From Luteimonas vadosa (GTDB taxonomy: Bacteria; Pseudomonadota; Gammaproteobacteria; Xanthomonadales; Xanthomonadaceae), in contig NZ_BAABJY010000002.1 of the NCBI RefSeq assembly GCF_039543545.1, positions 62,001-126,000 on the forward strand: 64,000 nt of DNA, given 5' to 3'. This document shows, in pieces, positions 17,937-26,805 of the stretch. The number at the start of each line of letters is the position of its first letter. Within the stretch, counting starts at the first letter, position 1. Below the pieces are notes generated by a model, which was not told the DNA's origin, did not search any database, and saw only the letters and a list, made by a program, of their open reading frames with translations. Both the position numbers and the translations under genes were made by a program.

Positions 17937-18407
17937 ATGGCCCGCGGCATCAACAAAGCGATTCTGGTCGGAAACCTCGGCAACGACCCGGAGACCAAGT
18001 ACACCCAGGGCGGCATGGCGATCACCAAGATCAGCCTGGCCACCACTTCGGTGCGCAAGACCAAGGACGGCGAGACCAAGGAAGAGACGCAGTGGCACAG
18101 GGTGACCTTCTTCGGAAAGCTCGGCGAGATCGCCGGCGAGTACCTGCGCAAGGGGTCCCAGGTGTACGTCGAAGGCGAGATCCGCTACGACAAGTACACC
18201 GGCCAGGACGGCGTGGAGAAGTACTTCACCGAAATCGTCGCCAACGAGATGCAGATGCTCGGCGGGCGAGGCGAGGGCGGTGGTGGCGGCGGTGGCGGTG
18301 GCGGCCAGCGCCCCCAGCGCCAGGACTCCGCGCCGCAGGCCCGTTCGGCACCGGCGTCCAGGCCCGCGCCTGCCGACGACTTCTCGGATGACGACATTCC
18401 GTTCTGA
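17937..18407 (+). CDS. ssb: Single-stranded DNA-binding protein
   Basis: A 156-residue SSB. An N-terminal OB fold (residues 1-108, starting MARGINKAILVGNLGNDPE) is followed by a glycine run of ten residues, a disordered Gln/Arg/Pro/Ala linker and the acidic tip DDDIPF. The OB fold binds ssDNA as a tetramer, and the tip recruits replication and repair partners. An AAGGA ribosome site precedes the ATG. Replication, repair and recombination proteins are its known partners. It is monocistronic. Confidence 0.96.
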   Translation: MARGINKAILVGNLGNDPETKYTQGGMAITKISLATTSVRKTKDGETKEETQWHRVTFFGKLGEIAGEYLRKGSQVYVEGEIRYDKYTGQDGVEKYFTEIVANEMQMLGGRGEGGGGGGGGGGQRPQRQDSAPQARSAPASRPAPADDFSDDDIPF

Positions 18408-18493
18408 CGTCGGTTCCCGCGCTTGAGCGCATCCCGCGGGCGTCGACCGACGCCGTGGGCTGAAGTCATTCCATTTCAATGCAGGAGCTAGAT

Positions 18494-19552
18494 GTGCCGA
18501 CCTGGCTAGTGACCGGTGGAGCCGGTTTCATCGGTGGCAATTTCGTGATCGATGCCGTCGCGAAAGGCATTCGCATCGTCAACCTGGATGCGCTGACGTA
18601 CGCCGGCAACCTCGACACCCTGGCCGGCTTGCAGGGCAATCCCGATCATCTGTTCGTCCACGGAGACATCGGCGACGCCGGCCTCGTGGGGCGGCTGCTG
18701 GCCGAGCACCGGCCGGATGCAGTGGTCAACTTCGCCGCCGAAAGCCATGTCGACCGTTCGATCGACGGCCCGGCGGCCTTCGTGCAGACCAACGTCGTCG
18801 GCACGCTGTCGCTGCTGGAGCAGGTGCGGGATTATTGGCGGCGGCTCGAAGGGGAGCGCCGGGACGGCTTCCGCTTCCTGCACGTGTCGACCGACGAGGT
18901 CTACGGCTCGCTGGGGGACAGCGGCAAATTCACCGAGCAAACCCCATACGCACCCAATTCCCCGTATTCGGCCTCCAAGGCCGCCTCCGACCACCTGGTA
19001 CGTGCCTTCCACCACACCTACGGCCTGCCGGTTCTGACCACCAACTGCTCCAACAATTACGGTCCGTACCAGTTTCCGGAGAAGCTCGTCCCGTTGATCA
19101 TCGCGAAGGCGTTGGCAGGTGAAGCCCTCCCGATCTACGGCGATGGCAAGAATGTCCGCGACTGGCTCTACGTCGGCGACCACTGCAGCGCGATCCGCGC
19201 GGTGCTGGAGAGGGGCCGCGTGGGCGAGACCTACAACGTCGGCGGCGACGCCGAACGCGAGAACATCAGCGTGGTCCGCACCTTGTGCGGGCTGCTGGAC
19301 GAACGCCGGCCGCGCGCCGATGGGGAGCCGCGTTTCTCGCAGGTGACCTACGTCGCGGATCGCCCGGGACACGATCGCCGGTATGCGATCGATGCCGGGA
19401 AGCTGAAGGCCGAACTGGGCTGGCAGCCGGCGCATAGCTTCGAGCAGGGCATGGCCGATACCGTCGACTGGTACCTGGCCAACGAGGACTGGGTCGGCCG
19501 GGTCCTCGACGGCAGCTACCGCCTGGAACGCATCGGCGGGGTCGCGGCATGA
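18494..19552 (+). CDS. rfbB: dTDP-glucose 4,6-dehydratase
   Basis: A 352-residue extended SDR and the second step of dTDP-L-rhamnose synthesis (dTDP-glucose to dTDP-4-keto-6-deoxyglucose). The NAD-binding TGGAGFIGG is at residues 7-15, STDEVYGS carries the catalytic Thr/Asp/Glu, and YSASK the Tyr/Lys pair. I chose GTG at 18494 over the in-frame ATG at 18479, because AGGAG sits 7 bases before the GTG and the family length is about 351. The stop overlaps rfbA by 4 bases. First gene of rfbBACD. Confidence 0.95.
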   Translation: MPTWLVTGGAGFIGGNFVIDAVAKGIRIVNLDALTYAGNLDTLAGLQGNPDHLFVHGDIGDAGLVGRLLAEHRPDAVVNFAAESHVDRSIDGPAAFVQTNVVGTLSLLEQVRDYWRRLEGERRDGFRFLHVSTDEVYGSLGDSGKFTEQTPYAPNSPYSASKAASDHLVRAFHHTYGLPVLTTNCSNNYGPYQFPEKLVPLIIAKALAGEALPIYGDGKNVRDWLYVGDHCSAIRAVLERGRVGETYNVGGDAERENISVVRTLCGLLDERRPRADGEPRFSQVTYVADRPGHDRRYAIDAGKLKAELGWQPAHSFEQGMADTVDWYLANEDWVGRVLDGSYRLERIGGVAA

Positions 19553-20436
19553 CGGCGCGCAAGGGCATCGTCCTTGCCGGCGGCTCGGGCACGCGGCTTT
19601 ATCCCCTCACGCAGTCGATCAGCAAGCAGTTGCTGCCGGTGTACGACAAGCCGATGATCTACTACCCGCTCAGCGTGCTGATGCTGGCGGGCATCCGGGA
19701 GGTGCTGGTCATCAACACCCCGCACGAGCAGGCCTTGTTCAAGGCCTTGCTCGGCGACGGGTCGCAGTGGGGCATGCGGATCGAATACGCGGTGCAGCCC
19801 AGTCCCGACGGCCTGGCGCAGGCCTACCTGATCGGGCGCGAATTCATCGACGGGCAACCAAGCTGCCTGGTCCTTGGCGACAACATCTTCCACGGCCCCG
19901 GGCTGACCGGCCTGTTGCAGCGGGCGGATTCGCGCGACCGTGGCGCGACCGTGTTCGGCTACTGGGTGCGCGACCCGGAGCGTTACGGCGTGGCGGATTT
20001 CGACGCGCAGGGGCGCGTGGTCGGCCTGGAGGAAAAGCCGGCCAAGCCACGTTCCAACTATGCGGTCACCGGGCTGTACTTCTACGATGGGCGCGCCAGC
20101 GACTTCGCCGCATCGCTGAAGCCGTCGCCGCGCGGCGAGCTGGAAATCACCGACCTCAATCGCTGCTACCTGGATGAATCCTCGCTCCATCTCGAGCAAC
20201 TCGGCCGGGGTTACGCATGGCTCGATACCGGCACGCACCAGTCGCTGCTGGAGGCGAGCAACTACATCGAGACCATCGAGGCGCGCCAGGGGTTGCGCGT
20301 GTGCTGCCCGGAGGAGATCGCCTGGAACAATGGCTGGATCGATGCGGCGCAGCTGGAGTCGCTGGCCAGGCCGCTGGCCAAGAACGGCTACGGACAGTAC
20401 CTGCTAGGCCTGGCCGAGCGCGGGTTCGTGCCGTGA
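19549..20436 (+). CDS. rfbA: Glucose-1-phosphate thymidylyltransferase
   Basis: A 295-residue nucleotidyltransferase making dTDP-glucose from dTTP and glucose-1-phosphate, the first committed step to dTDP-L-rhamnose. The signature GGSGTRLYPLT is at residues 11-21, and a product-binding EKPAKPRSNYAVTGLYFYD segment follows. Length and motifs are normal. The start overlaps the rfbB stop (ATGA), and the stop overlaps the rfbC GTG, so translation is coupled. Confidence 0.95.
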   Translation: MTARKGIVLAGGSGTRLYPLTQSISKQLLPVYDKPMIYYPLSVLMLAGIREVLVINTPHEQALFKALLGDGSQWGMRIEYAVQPSPDGLAQAYLIGREFIDGQPSCLVLGDNIFHGPGLTGLLQRADSRDRGATVFGYWVRDPERYGVADFDAQGRVVGLEEKPAKPRSNYAVTGLYFYDGRASDFAASLKPSPRGELEITDLNRCYLDESSLHLEQLGRGYAWLDTGTHQSLLEASNYIETIEARQGLRVCCPEEIAWNNGWIDAAQLESLARPLAKNGYGQYLLGLAERGFVP

Positions 20437-20990
20437 AGGTCATTGAAACCGATCTGCCAGGATGCCTGGTCATCGAGCCGGAGGTGTTCGGCGACGAGCG
20501 TGGATTCTTCTATGAGTCCTTCAACCACGACAAGCTGGCAGCGCATGGCCTGGCCCCGGCATTCGTGCAGGGGAATGTTTCCTCGTCCGCGCGCGGCGTG
20601 CTCCGCGGGCTGCACTACCAGTGGCCCAATCCCCAAGGCAAGTACGTCTCCGTGCTCGAGGGCGAGGTGTGGGACGTCGCCGTCGACATCCGCCAGGGCT
20701 CGCCCACGTTCGGCCGTTGGACGGGGGTGACGCTCAGCGCCGCGAACCGCCGCCATCTCTGGGTACCGGAAGGCTTCGCGCATGGGTTCGTGACGCTGAG
20801 CGAGCGCGCCTTGTTCACGTACCTGTGCACCGCGACCTACGACCGCGAAGCCGACGCGGGCATCCGCTGGAACGACGCGGACCTCGGCATCGACTGGCCC
20901 GTGTCCGAGCCGGTGCTCTCGGGCAAGGATGCGGCGGCGCCGTTCCTGACCGAGATCCCTGCGGAGCGGTTGCCGCCTTTCACGGCATGA
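20433..20990 (+). CDS. rfbC: dTDP-4-dehydrorhamnose 3,5-epimerase
   Basis: A 185-residue cupin-fold epimerase, the third step of dTDP-L-rhamnose synthesis. Visible features are DERGFFYESFN, the catalytic His in RGLHYQWP, GEVWDVAVDIRQGSPTFG and the VPEGFAHGF segment. GTG at 20433 is used as the start, overlapping the rfbA stop (GTGA); no in-frame ATG nearby gives a full-length protein. Confidence 0.94.
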   Translation: MKVIETDLPGCLVIEPEVFGDERGFFYESFNHDKLAAHGLAPAFVQGNVSSSARGVLRGLHYQWPNPQGKYVSVLEGEVWDVAVDIRQGSPTFGRWTGVTLSAANRRHLWVPEGFAHGFVTLSERALFTYLCTATYDREADAGIRWNDADLGIDWPVSEPVLSGKDAAAPFLTEIPAERLPPFTA

Positions 20991-21877
20991 AGATCCTGCT
21001 GCTCGGTGCCAACGGCCAGGTCGGTCGGGAGTTGGGCCGCAGCCTCCTGCCATTGGGCGAGCTGGTCAGTGCCACGCGCGACGGCAGGCTCACCGATGGC
21101 TCGAACTGCGAGGTCGCGGACCTTGAACACCCCGGCGAACTGGGCGCGCTGGTCGAGCGGATCCGGCCCGAGGTCGTGGTCAATGCCGCGGCCTACACCG
21201 CCGTCGACCGTGCCGAGGAAGAGCGCGGGACGGCATTCAGGATCAACGCCGAGGCGCCCGGGGTCATCGCCGAGGCGTGCGCGCGCATGGATGCACGCCT
21301 GGTGCATTACTCGACGGATTACGTGTTCGATGGCAGCGCCACGCGCCCGTATGCGGAGCGGGATCCTACGGCGCCACTGGGCGTGTATGGCGAGAGCAAG
21401 CTGGCCGGCGAGCAGGCGATCGAGGGAAGCGGTGCCAGGCACCTGATCTTCCGGACTGCGTGGGTGTATGCCGCGCACGGGCGGAATTTCATGAACACCA
21501 TGCTGCGCCTCGCCCGGGAGCGAGACGAGTTGCGGGTCGTGGCTGACCAGGTCGGGACGCCTACGCCGGCCGCGCTGATCGCCGACGTGACCGCCATCTC
21601 GATTTCACGCCCTGGCATGGCTTGCGGGCTGTACCACCTCACGCCGCACGGCTCGACGACCTGGCACGGATTCGCAATGGCGATCCTTGCCGGGGCGCAT
21701 GCGCGTGGACTGCTGGAGAAACCCCCGCGCGTCGTCCCCATCGCGACTTCGGAATTCCCCACCCCTGCGCGAAGACCCGCCTACTCGTGCCTGGACGTGG
21801 GCAAGGTGGAGGCGGCGCTCGGCCGTGTCCTGCCTGAATGGACCGCCGGGTTGGAAACGGTCTTGGCAGCCTCCTGA
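20987..21877 (+). CDS. rfbD: dTDP-4-dehydrorhamnose reductase
   Basis: A 296-residue SDR, the last step, giving dTDP-L-rhamnose for lipopolysaccharide or glycan assembly. The N-terminal nucleotide motif GANGQVGRE (residues 7-15), STDYVFDG and the YGESK Tyr/Lys pair are present. It overlaps the rfbC stop by 4 bases and closes the rfbBACD operon. No O-antigen glycosyltransferase or transporter genes follow, unlike many rfb regions. Confidence 0.94.
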   Translation: MKILLLGANGQVGRELGRSLLPLGELVSATRDGRLTDGSNCEVADLEHPGELGALVERIRPEVVVNAAAYTAVDRAEEERGTAFRINAEAPGVIAEACARMDARLVHYSTDYVFDGSATRPYAERDPTAPLGVYGESKLAGEQAIEGSGARHLIFRTAWVYAAHGRNFMNTMLRLARERDELRVVADQVGTPTPAALIADVTAISISRPGMACGLYHLTPHGSTTWHGFAMAILAGAHARGLLEKPPRVVPIATSEFPTPARRPAYSCLDVGKVEAALGRVLPEWTAGLETVLAAS

Positions 21878-21975
21878 TCCTGGGACAAGATGTGCGGGCA
21901 GGAAAGGGATCCTGCGCCGGGGAGGCGACCGAAGGTCGTGCCGGAATCACGCGTTGCGCCACACCAGGGGAAGTC

Positions 21976-23967
21976 ATGAAACACATCTTCGGATACGCCA
22001 TCGCCGTGGCGGCGATCTTCTGCGCGGGGCTGATGGAAGCCGCGGCCGCTGTCGACGTCTCGCCTTATGTCAAGAACGACCGATTCGAGAGCCTGCAGAT
22101 CTCCCCGACCGGGGAGTACTACGCAGCGGCCGTGCCGCTGGAGGATCGCACCGTCCTGGTGGTCATGCGCCGCGGCGACAATGCCGTCACCGGAACCTTG
22201 AACCTCGGCAAGAACACGCATATCCACGAGTTCACGTGGGTCAACGCGGATCGCCTGATCATCGGCACGTCCGAGAAGTTCGGCCTGCTCGAGCAGCCGG
22301 TCCTGACCGGAGAGCTGTACGGCATGAACGCGAACGGCGGTCAGGTCGAGCTGCTGGTCGGGCAGCGCATGCGCGGCGAAGGGCTCGGCACCAAGATCCA
22401 GAAGCGGAAGGTGGAGCATGTCGCGGCCTTCCTCATCGACACCTTGCCCGCGGAGGAAAAGAACGTCCTCATTTCCGTGAGTCCGTTCAACGACGATCCG
22501 TTCACGCGCGTGGACAAGATGGACGTCAACTCGGGGCGCCGGATCCCGGTGGCGAGGGCCCCCGTGCGCAATGCGCGGTTCACTGCCGACAATGCCGGCG
22601 TCGTTCGGTTCGCGCTTGGCGCGGGCGTCGACCTGGCAAGCAAGCTGTACTACCGGGATGGCGAAGGCGCCGAGTGGCGCCTGGTCAACGACGAGAACGC
22701 GACCGATCGCGTCGAGGTACCCCTCGGGTTCTCGGAGGACAACAAGACCGCCTACCTGCGCGCCGAACAGGACAAGGGGCCGGACGTGATCGTCGCGCTC
22801 GATGTCGCGAGCGGGACCCGCAAGACCATCCTCCGCGACGACAACACCGATCCCCTCATGGTCATCCGCAAGCCCGGCACGCGCGTGCCCGTCGGTGCGG
22901 TGTTCATGGATGGCAAGCCACGGAACGCCTTCTTCGATGAGAGTTCCGAGGTGGCGCGGCTGTACCGCAGCCTGGAGGCGGCGTTCGGCGGACTCCTGCC
23001 ATACATCACGTCCAGCACCGCGGACGGGAAATTGACGCTGGTGCAGACCTACAGCGATCGCAATCCGGGCGACTTCTACGTGTTCGACACGCAGGCGAAG
23101 AAGGCCGATTACGTGATCAGCCGGCGTGAATGGTTCGACCCGGACCAGATGGCCGAGATGCGGCCCATCTCGCTGGTCGCGCGCGACGGGACGCCGCTCG
23201 CGGGTTACCTGACCGTGCCCAGGGGCTCGGACGGCCGGAACCTTCCGGTCGTCGTCGTCGCGCACGGTGGGCCCTACGGGGAGTTCGACACCTGGGAATT
23301 CAATGGCGAGAACCAGATGCTGGCCGCCGCCGGCTATGGCGTCTTGCAGGTGAACTTCCGTGGATCCGGGAACCACGGGCGCGCTTTCACTCAGGCAGGT
23401 GCGAAGCAATGGGGCGGCACGATGCAGGACGACGTGACGGACGCGACCCGCTGGGCCATCCAGCAGGGGATCGCGAACCCGAGGCGCATCTGCATCTACG
23501 GAGCGAGCTACGGTGCCTATGCCGCCTTGATGGGCGTGGCCAAGGAACCGGCGCTCTACCAGTGCGCCGTCGGTTACGTGGGCGTGTACGACCTGCCGAC
23601 CATGCACACCCACGGCGACATCCAGAATCGCGGTTCGGGCGCAACCTACCTGCGCGATTGGATCGGGGAGCGCGATGCCCTCGGGGCCGTCTCGCCCAAC
23701 CGCATGGCGGACCGCATCAAGGTCCCGGTGATGCTGGCGGCGGGCGGCGAGGACGAGCGCGCCCCGATCGAGCACAGCAAGATGATGGAAAAGGCCCTGG
23801 TCGCCGCCGGTGTGCCGGTCGAAACCCTGTATTTCCCCAGGGAAGGCCACGGCTTCTACGTCGAAGCCAACCGCAAGGCCTACTACTCCAAGTTGCTGTC
23901 GTTCCTTGGGAAGCATATCGGCGCCGCGCCCCAGGGCGGCAACGCCGCGGCCGGTGCGTCCGATTGA
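21976..23967 (+). CDS. S9 family prolyl oligopeptidase-like peptidase (663 aa)
   Basis: An exported serine peptidase with a signal peptide (about residues 1-27). An N-terminal beta-propeller-like region starts SPYVKNDRFESLQISPTGEYYA, and an alpha/beta-hydrolase domain follows from about residue 410. The catalytic Ser is at 511 in GASYGAY, the Asp in GGEDERAP and the His in EGHGFY. HGGPYGEFDTWEF supplies the oxyanion region. It should cleave short peptides in the periplasm. A GGGGAAG site precedes the ATG. It is followed by a hairpin terminator and faces the remnant of a peptide transporter gene. Confidence 0.88.
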   Translation: MKHIFGYAIAVAAIFCAGLMEAAAAVDVSPYVKNDRFESLQISPTGEYYAAAVPLEDRTVLVVMRRGDNAVTGTLNLGKNTHIHEFTWVNADRLIIGTSEKFGLLEQPVLTGELYGMNANGGQVELLVGQRMRGEGLGTKIQKRKVEHVAAFLIDTLPAEEKNVLISVSPFNDDPFTRVDKMDVNSGRRIPVARAPVRNARFTADNAGVVRFALGAGVDLASKLYYRDGEGAEWRLVNDENATDRVEVPLGFSEDNKTAYLRAEQDKGPDVIVALDVASGTRKTILRDDNTDPLMVIRKPGTRVPVGAVFMDGKPRNAFFDESSEVARLYRSLEAAFGGLLPYITSSTADGKLTLVQTYSDRNPGDFYVFDTQAKKADYVISRREWFDPDQMAEMRPISLVARDGTPLAGYLTVPRGSDGRNLPVVVVAHGGPYGEFDTWEFNGENQMLAAAGYGVLQVNFRGSGNHGRAFTQAGAKQWGGTMQDDVTDATRWAIQQGIANPRRICIYGASYGAYAALMGVAKEPALYQCAVGYVGVYDLPTMHTHGDIQNRGSGATYLRDWIGERDALGAVSPNRMADRIKVPVMLAAGGEDERAPIEHSKMMEKALVAAGVPVETLYFPREGHGFYVEANRKAYYSKLLSFLGKHIGAAPQGGNAAAGASD

Positions 23968-23992
23968 TCTTCCACCGTTGATGGCTAGCGAC

Positions 23993-24018
23993 GGGAAGGC
24001 GCCTGCGGGCGCCTTCCT
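23993..24018. terminator. Hairpin terminator between S9 peptidase and transporter remnant
   Basis: GGAAGGCGCC-TGCGG-GGCGCCTTCC-type arms are followed by TTCTT on the plus strand, 26 bases after the S9 peptidase stop. The stem could serve both strands, but the open frame of the minus-strand remnant runs straight through it. Confidence 0.75.
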
Positions 24019-24051
24019 TCTTCCAGGCGGCAGCGGCGCGGCTCCCCCCTT

Positions 24052-24498
24052 TTTCACCCCATGCATCCAGCGCTTCGCGAGCGGCGTGACCAGCAGGAAC
24101 ATCACGCCCGAGCCGATGCCGGACCAGAGCATCAAGGGGAACAGCTCGCCATGCTTCCCGGCGGCGACCGCCATGTCGATGGCCTCGCCCTCGACCACCT
24201 CGAGCGACGCGATTGTTCCGAACTGCGCTGCCAGCACTTCCGAATAGATTGTGCCCAGCCAGAACGTGCCCATCATCAGCCCGACCACGCGCGGCACGGA
24301 CAACTGGGTCACCACCGACAGGCCGATCGGCAAAAGGCACATTTCCGCGAGTTCCAGCACGAAATAGGCCAGCCCGAGCCCCCACACGCTGGCCATGACG
24401 CCCGTTGCGCCGGCCTCTTGCGCGGCGGCCATGATCGGCATGAACGCAAGGCCCGCGAAGACGAGCCCATCTTGGCGGGCTTGCTCGGATGTGGACAC
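24052..24498 (-). pseudogene. Truncated POT-family peptide transporter (C-terminal part)
   Basis: About 149 codons resemble the last quarter of POT/PTR proton-coupled peptide symporters: an AYFVLELAEMCLLPIGLSVVTQLS segment, PRVVGLMMGTFWLGT, and a final membrane helix ending TPLAKRWMHGVK. The first three quarters of a normal ~500-residue transporter are absent. No stop occurs at the natural C-terminus either; the frame continues through the terminator hairpin. A GTG at 24498 with a GGAG upstream could still start it. Its position between two S9 peptidases fits a former peptide-uptake locus. Confidence 0.75.
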
Positions 24499-24623
24499 GG
24501 GCTGCTCCGTCGGGATGGGCCGCGCCGAGTAGAGTCATCGCGCGGCGCGCAAAACCCGGCATGCTTTGCCCGGCGAGGCCAGCCGGCCTAAGATCGCAAC
24601 CTTGTTGCCTGCCGGAGCCGGCC

Positions 24624-26732
24624 ATGGATGTTCGTTTCCTCGTCCCGGGTGTCATCGCCCTTGCCGCGCTGCCTTTGCAGGCGCTGGCCGAGCGCGGATT
24701 GCAGCCGCGCGACCTCGCCACCCTGCCGCGCGTGTCCTCGCCGACCCTGTCTCCCGACGGGAGCGTCGTGGTCTTCGCGCTGCGCGAAGTGGATTTCGCG
24801 GCCAACAAGTCCAGTACAACGCTCCATGCCCGTAACCTCCGCACCCGGGACAATGCCCCGCCCCGGCGCGTGACGCCGGAAGGGTGGAACGTCAATTCGT
24901 CGTCGTTTTCGCCCGATGGCAGGACGCTCTACTTCCTCAGCGCCCGGAACGGCACGCAGCAGCTCTACGCGATGCCGGTGGAGGGCGGCGCGCCGCGCCA
25001 GCTCACGGCGTTCCCGCTGGACGTGGGCACCTACCGGCTCTCGCCCGCCGGCGATCGGATCGCCTTCACCGCCGAGACCTTCGCCGGGTGCGCGGGGGAA
25101 GCGGATGTGTTCGTCTGCACGAAGAAGCGTCTCGACGCCACCGCCGCCTCCAAGGCCAGCGGCGTCGTCTACGACCAGTTGTTCGTGAGGCACTGGGATA
25201 CGTGGAAGGACGGTCGCCGCAGCCGGCTGCATGTCGCGAAGCTCCCGACCGGCGCCAAGGCCAAGGCCGTCGCCCAGGCCGTGTCGCTGGCAGCCACGCT
25301 CGACGGCGATGTTCCCTCCAAACCCTTCGGGGGTGCGGAGGACTACACCTGGGCGCCCGACGGCAAGTCGCTGGTCGCCAGCGTGCGCATCGCCGGCCGC
25401 ACGGAACCCTGGTCGACGAATTTTGACCTGTATCGGTTCGATGCCGAGGGCAAAGCCGCCCCGGTCAACCTCACCGCGGGGAACCCGGCGTGGGACGCGG
25501 GCCCCGTGTTCGGCAAGGACCCCGGCACGTTGTACTACCGCGCGATGCGGCGGCCCGGCTTCGAGGCCGACCGCTTCGCGCTGATCGAATTGGACCTGGA
25601 CAAGGGGACGCGGCGCGAGATCGCCCCCCGGTGGGACCGTTCCCCGGGCAGCATCGCGGTGTCGCCGGACGGGACGGCCCTCCTGGTCACGGCCGATGAC
25701 GTCGGCGAACACCCGCTGTTCCGCGTCGACATCGGCACCGGCGAAGTCACCGAGCTGGTCGGAGACGGCACGGTGTCGTCCGTCGACGTCGCCCCGGGCA
25801 CGCTCGCATTGACCCGCGCATCGTTGCAGACCGGCGACATCCTGTACGTGGCGCAGCCCGACGGCAGCGGCCTGCGTGCGATCACGCCGACCGCGTCCGA
25901 GCGACTGCCGGACGTGGCCTTCGGCGACTACCAGCAGTTCTCGTTCAAGGGCGCCAACAACGACACGGTCCATGGCTACGTGGTGAAGCCGTGGAACTTC
26001 GTCGAAGGGCGCGACTATCCGGTGGCGTTCCTGATCCACGGCGGACCGCAGGGCAGCTTCGGCAATGGCTGGAGCTACCGCTGGAACCCGCAGACCTACG
26101 CGGGCCAGGGATACGCGGTGGTCATGATCGATTTCCACGGTTCCACCGGTTACGGCCAGGCCTTCACCGATTCGATCACCGGCGACTGGGGCGGCAAGCC
26201 GTTCGAGGACCTGAAGAAGGGTTGGGCCGCGGCGCAGCAGCAATTCCCGTTCCTGGACGGCGACCGCGCCTGCGCCCTGGGCGCGAGCTACGGTGGCTAC
26301 ATGGTGAACTGGATCGCTGGCAACTGGTTCGACCGCCGGGGAAACTCGCCCTGGAAGTGCCTGGTCAACCACGACGGCGTGTTCGACACGCGCACGATGG
26401 CGTTCGAGACCGAGGAGCTGTGGTTCACCGAATGGGAGAACCTCGGCACCCCCTGGGACAACCCCAAGGCCTACGACAGGTTCAATCCCGCCAACCATGT
26501 CGGCAAGTGGAAGGTGCCGATGCTGGTCGTTCAGGGCGAAAAGGACTACCGGGTGCCTGTCTCGCAGGGCTTGTCCACGTTCACCGTGCTGCAGCGGCGT
26601 GGCATCGAATCGAAGCTGCTGTACTTCCCGGACGAGAACCACTGGGTGCTGAAGCCGCACAACAGCGTGCTGTGGCACGACACCGTCAACGCCTGGCTCA
26701 CGCGCTTCATCGGCCCCGCCGCCGCGCCGTAG
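24624..26732 (+). CDS. S9 family dipeptidyl aminopeptidase-like peptidase (702 aa)
   Basis: An exported prolyl-oligopeptidase-family enzyme with a signal peptide (about residues 1-22). A WD-like beta-propeller has repeated SPDG turns (residues 40-420), followed by the hydrolase domain. The catalytic Ser is at 555 in GASYGGYMVNW, the Asp in QGEKDYRVP and the His in ENHWV. The ...GASYGGYM and ENHWV forms point to the DPP-IV/DPP5-like branch, which removes N-terminal dipeptides. A paralogue lies 0.7 kb upstream with the transporter remnant between them, suggesting a peptide-use locus. Confidence 0.9.
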   Translation: MDVRFLVPGVIALAALPLQALAERGLQPRDLATLPRVSSPTLSPDGSVVVFALREVDFAANKSSTTLHARNLRTRDNAPPRRVTPEGWNVNSSSFSPDGRTLYFLSARNGTQQLYAMPVEGGAPRQLTAFPLDVGTYRLSPAGDRIAFTAETFAGCAGEADVFVCTKKRLDATAASKASGVVYDQLFVRHWDTWKDGRRSRLHVAKLPTGAKAKAVAQAVSLAATLDGDVPSKPFGGAEDYTWAPDGKSLVASVRIAGRTEPWSTNFDLYRFDAEGKAAPVNLTAGNPAWDAGPVFGKDPGTLYYRAMRRPGFEADRFALIELDLDKGTRREIAPRWDRSPGSIAVSPDGTALLVTADDVGEHPLFRVDIGTGEVTELVGDGTVSSVDVAPGTLALTRASLQTGDILYVAQPDGSGLRAITPTASERLPDVAFGDYQQFSFKGANNDTVHGYVVKPWNFVEGRDYPVAFLIHGGPQGSFGNGWSYRWNPQTYAGQGYAVVMIDFHGSTGYGQAFTDSITGDWGGKPFEDLKKGWAAAQQQFPFLDGDRACALGASYGGYMVNWIAGNWFDRRGNSPWKCLVNHDGVFDTRTMAFETEELWFTEWENLGTPWDNPKAYDRFNPANHVGKWKVPMLVVQGEKDYRVPVSQGLSTFTVLQRRGIESKLLYFPDENHWVLKPHNSVLWHDTVNAWLTRFIGPAAAP

Positions 26733-26805
26733 CGGGCGGCGGCCCGCAACGGGATTCAATCATGCAGGGTGGGCACGGCCCCGCCTGCGACCTCGAGGAA
26801 TGGAC

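Noticed and set aside
18494..21877. O-antigen biosynthesis island
   Set aside because: Only rfbBACD is present. No glycosyltransferase, Wzx/Wzy or ABC-transporter genes follow.
21781..24051. Continuation of the transporter remnant's frame across the S9 peptidase gene
   Set aside because: The frame stays open by chance through the terminator and antisense to the peptidase. Only the first 149 codons resemble POT transporters.
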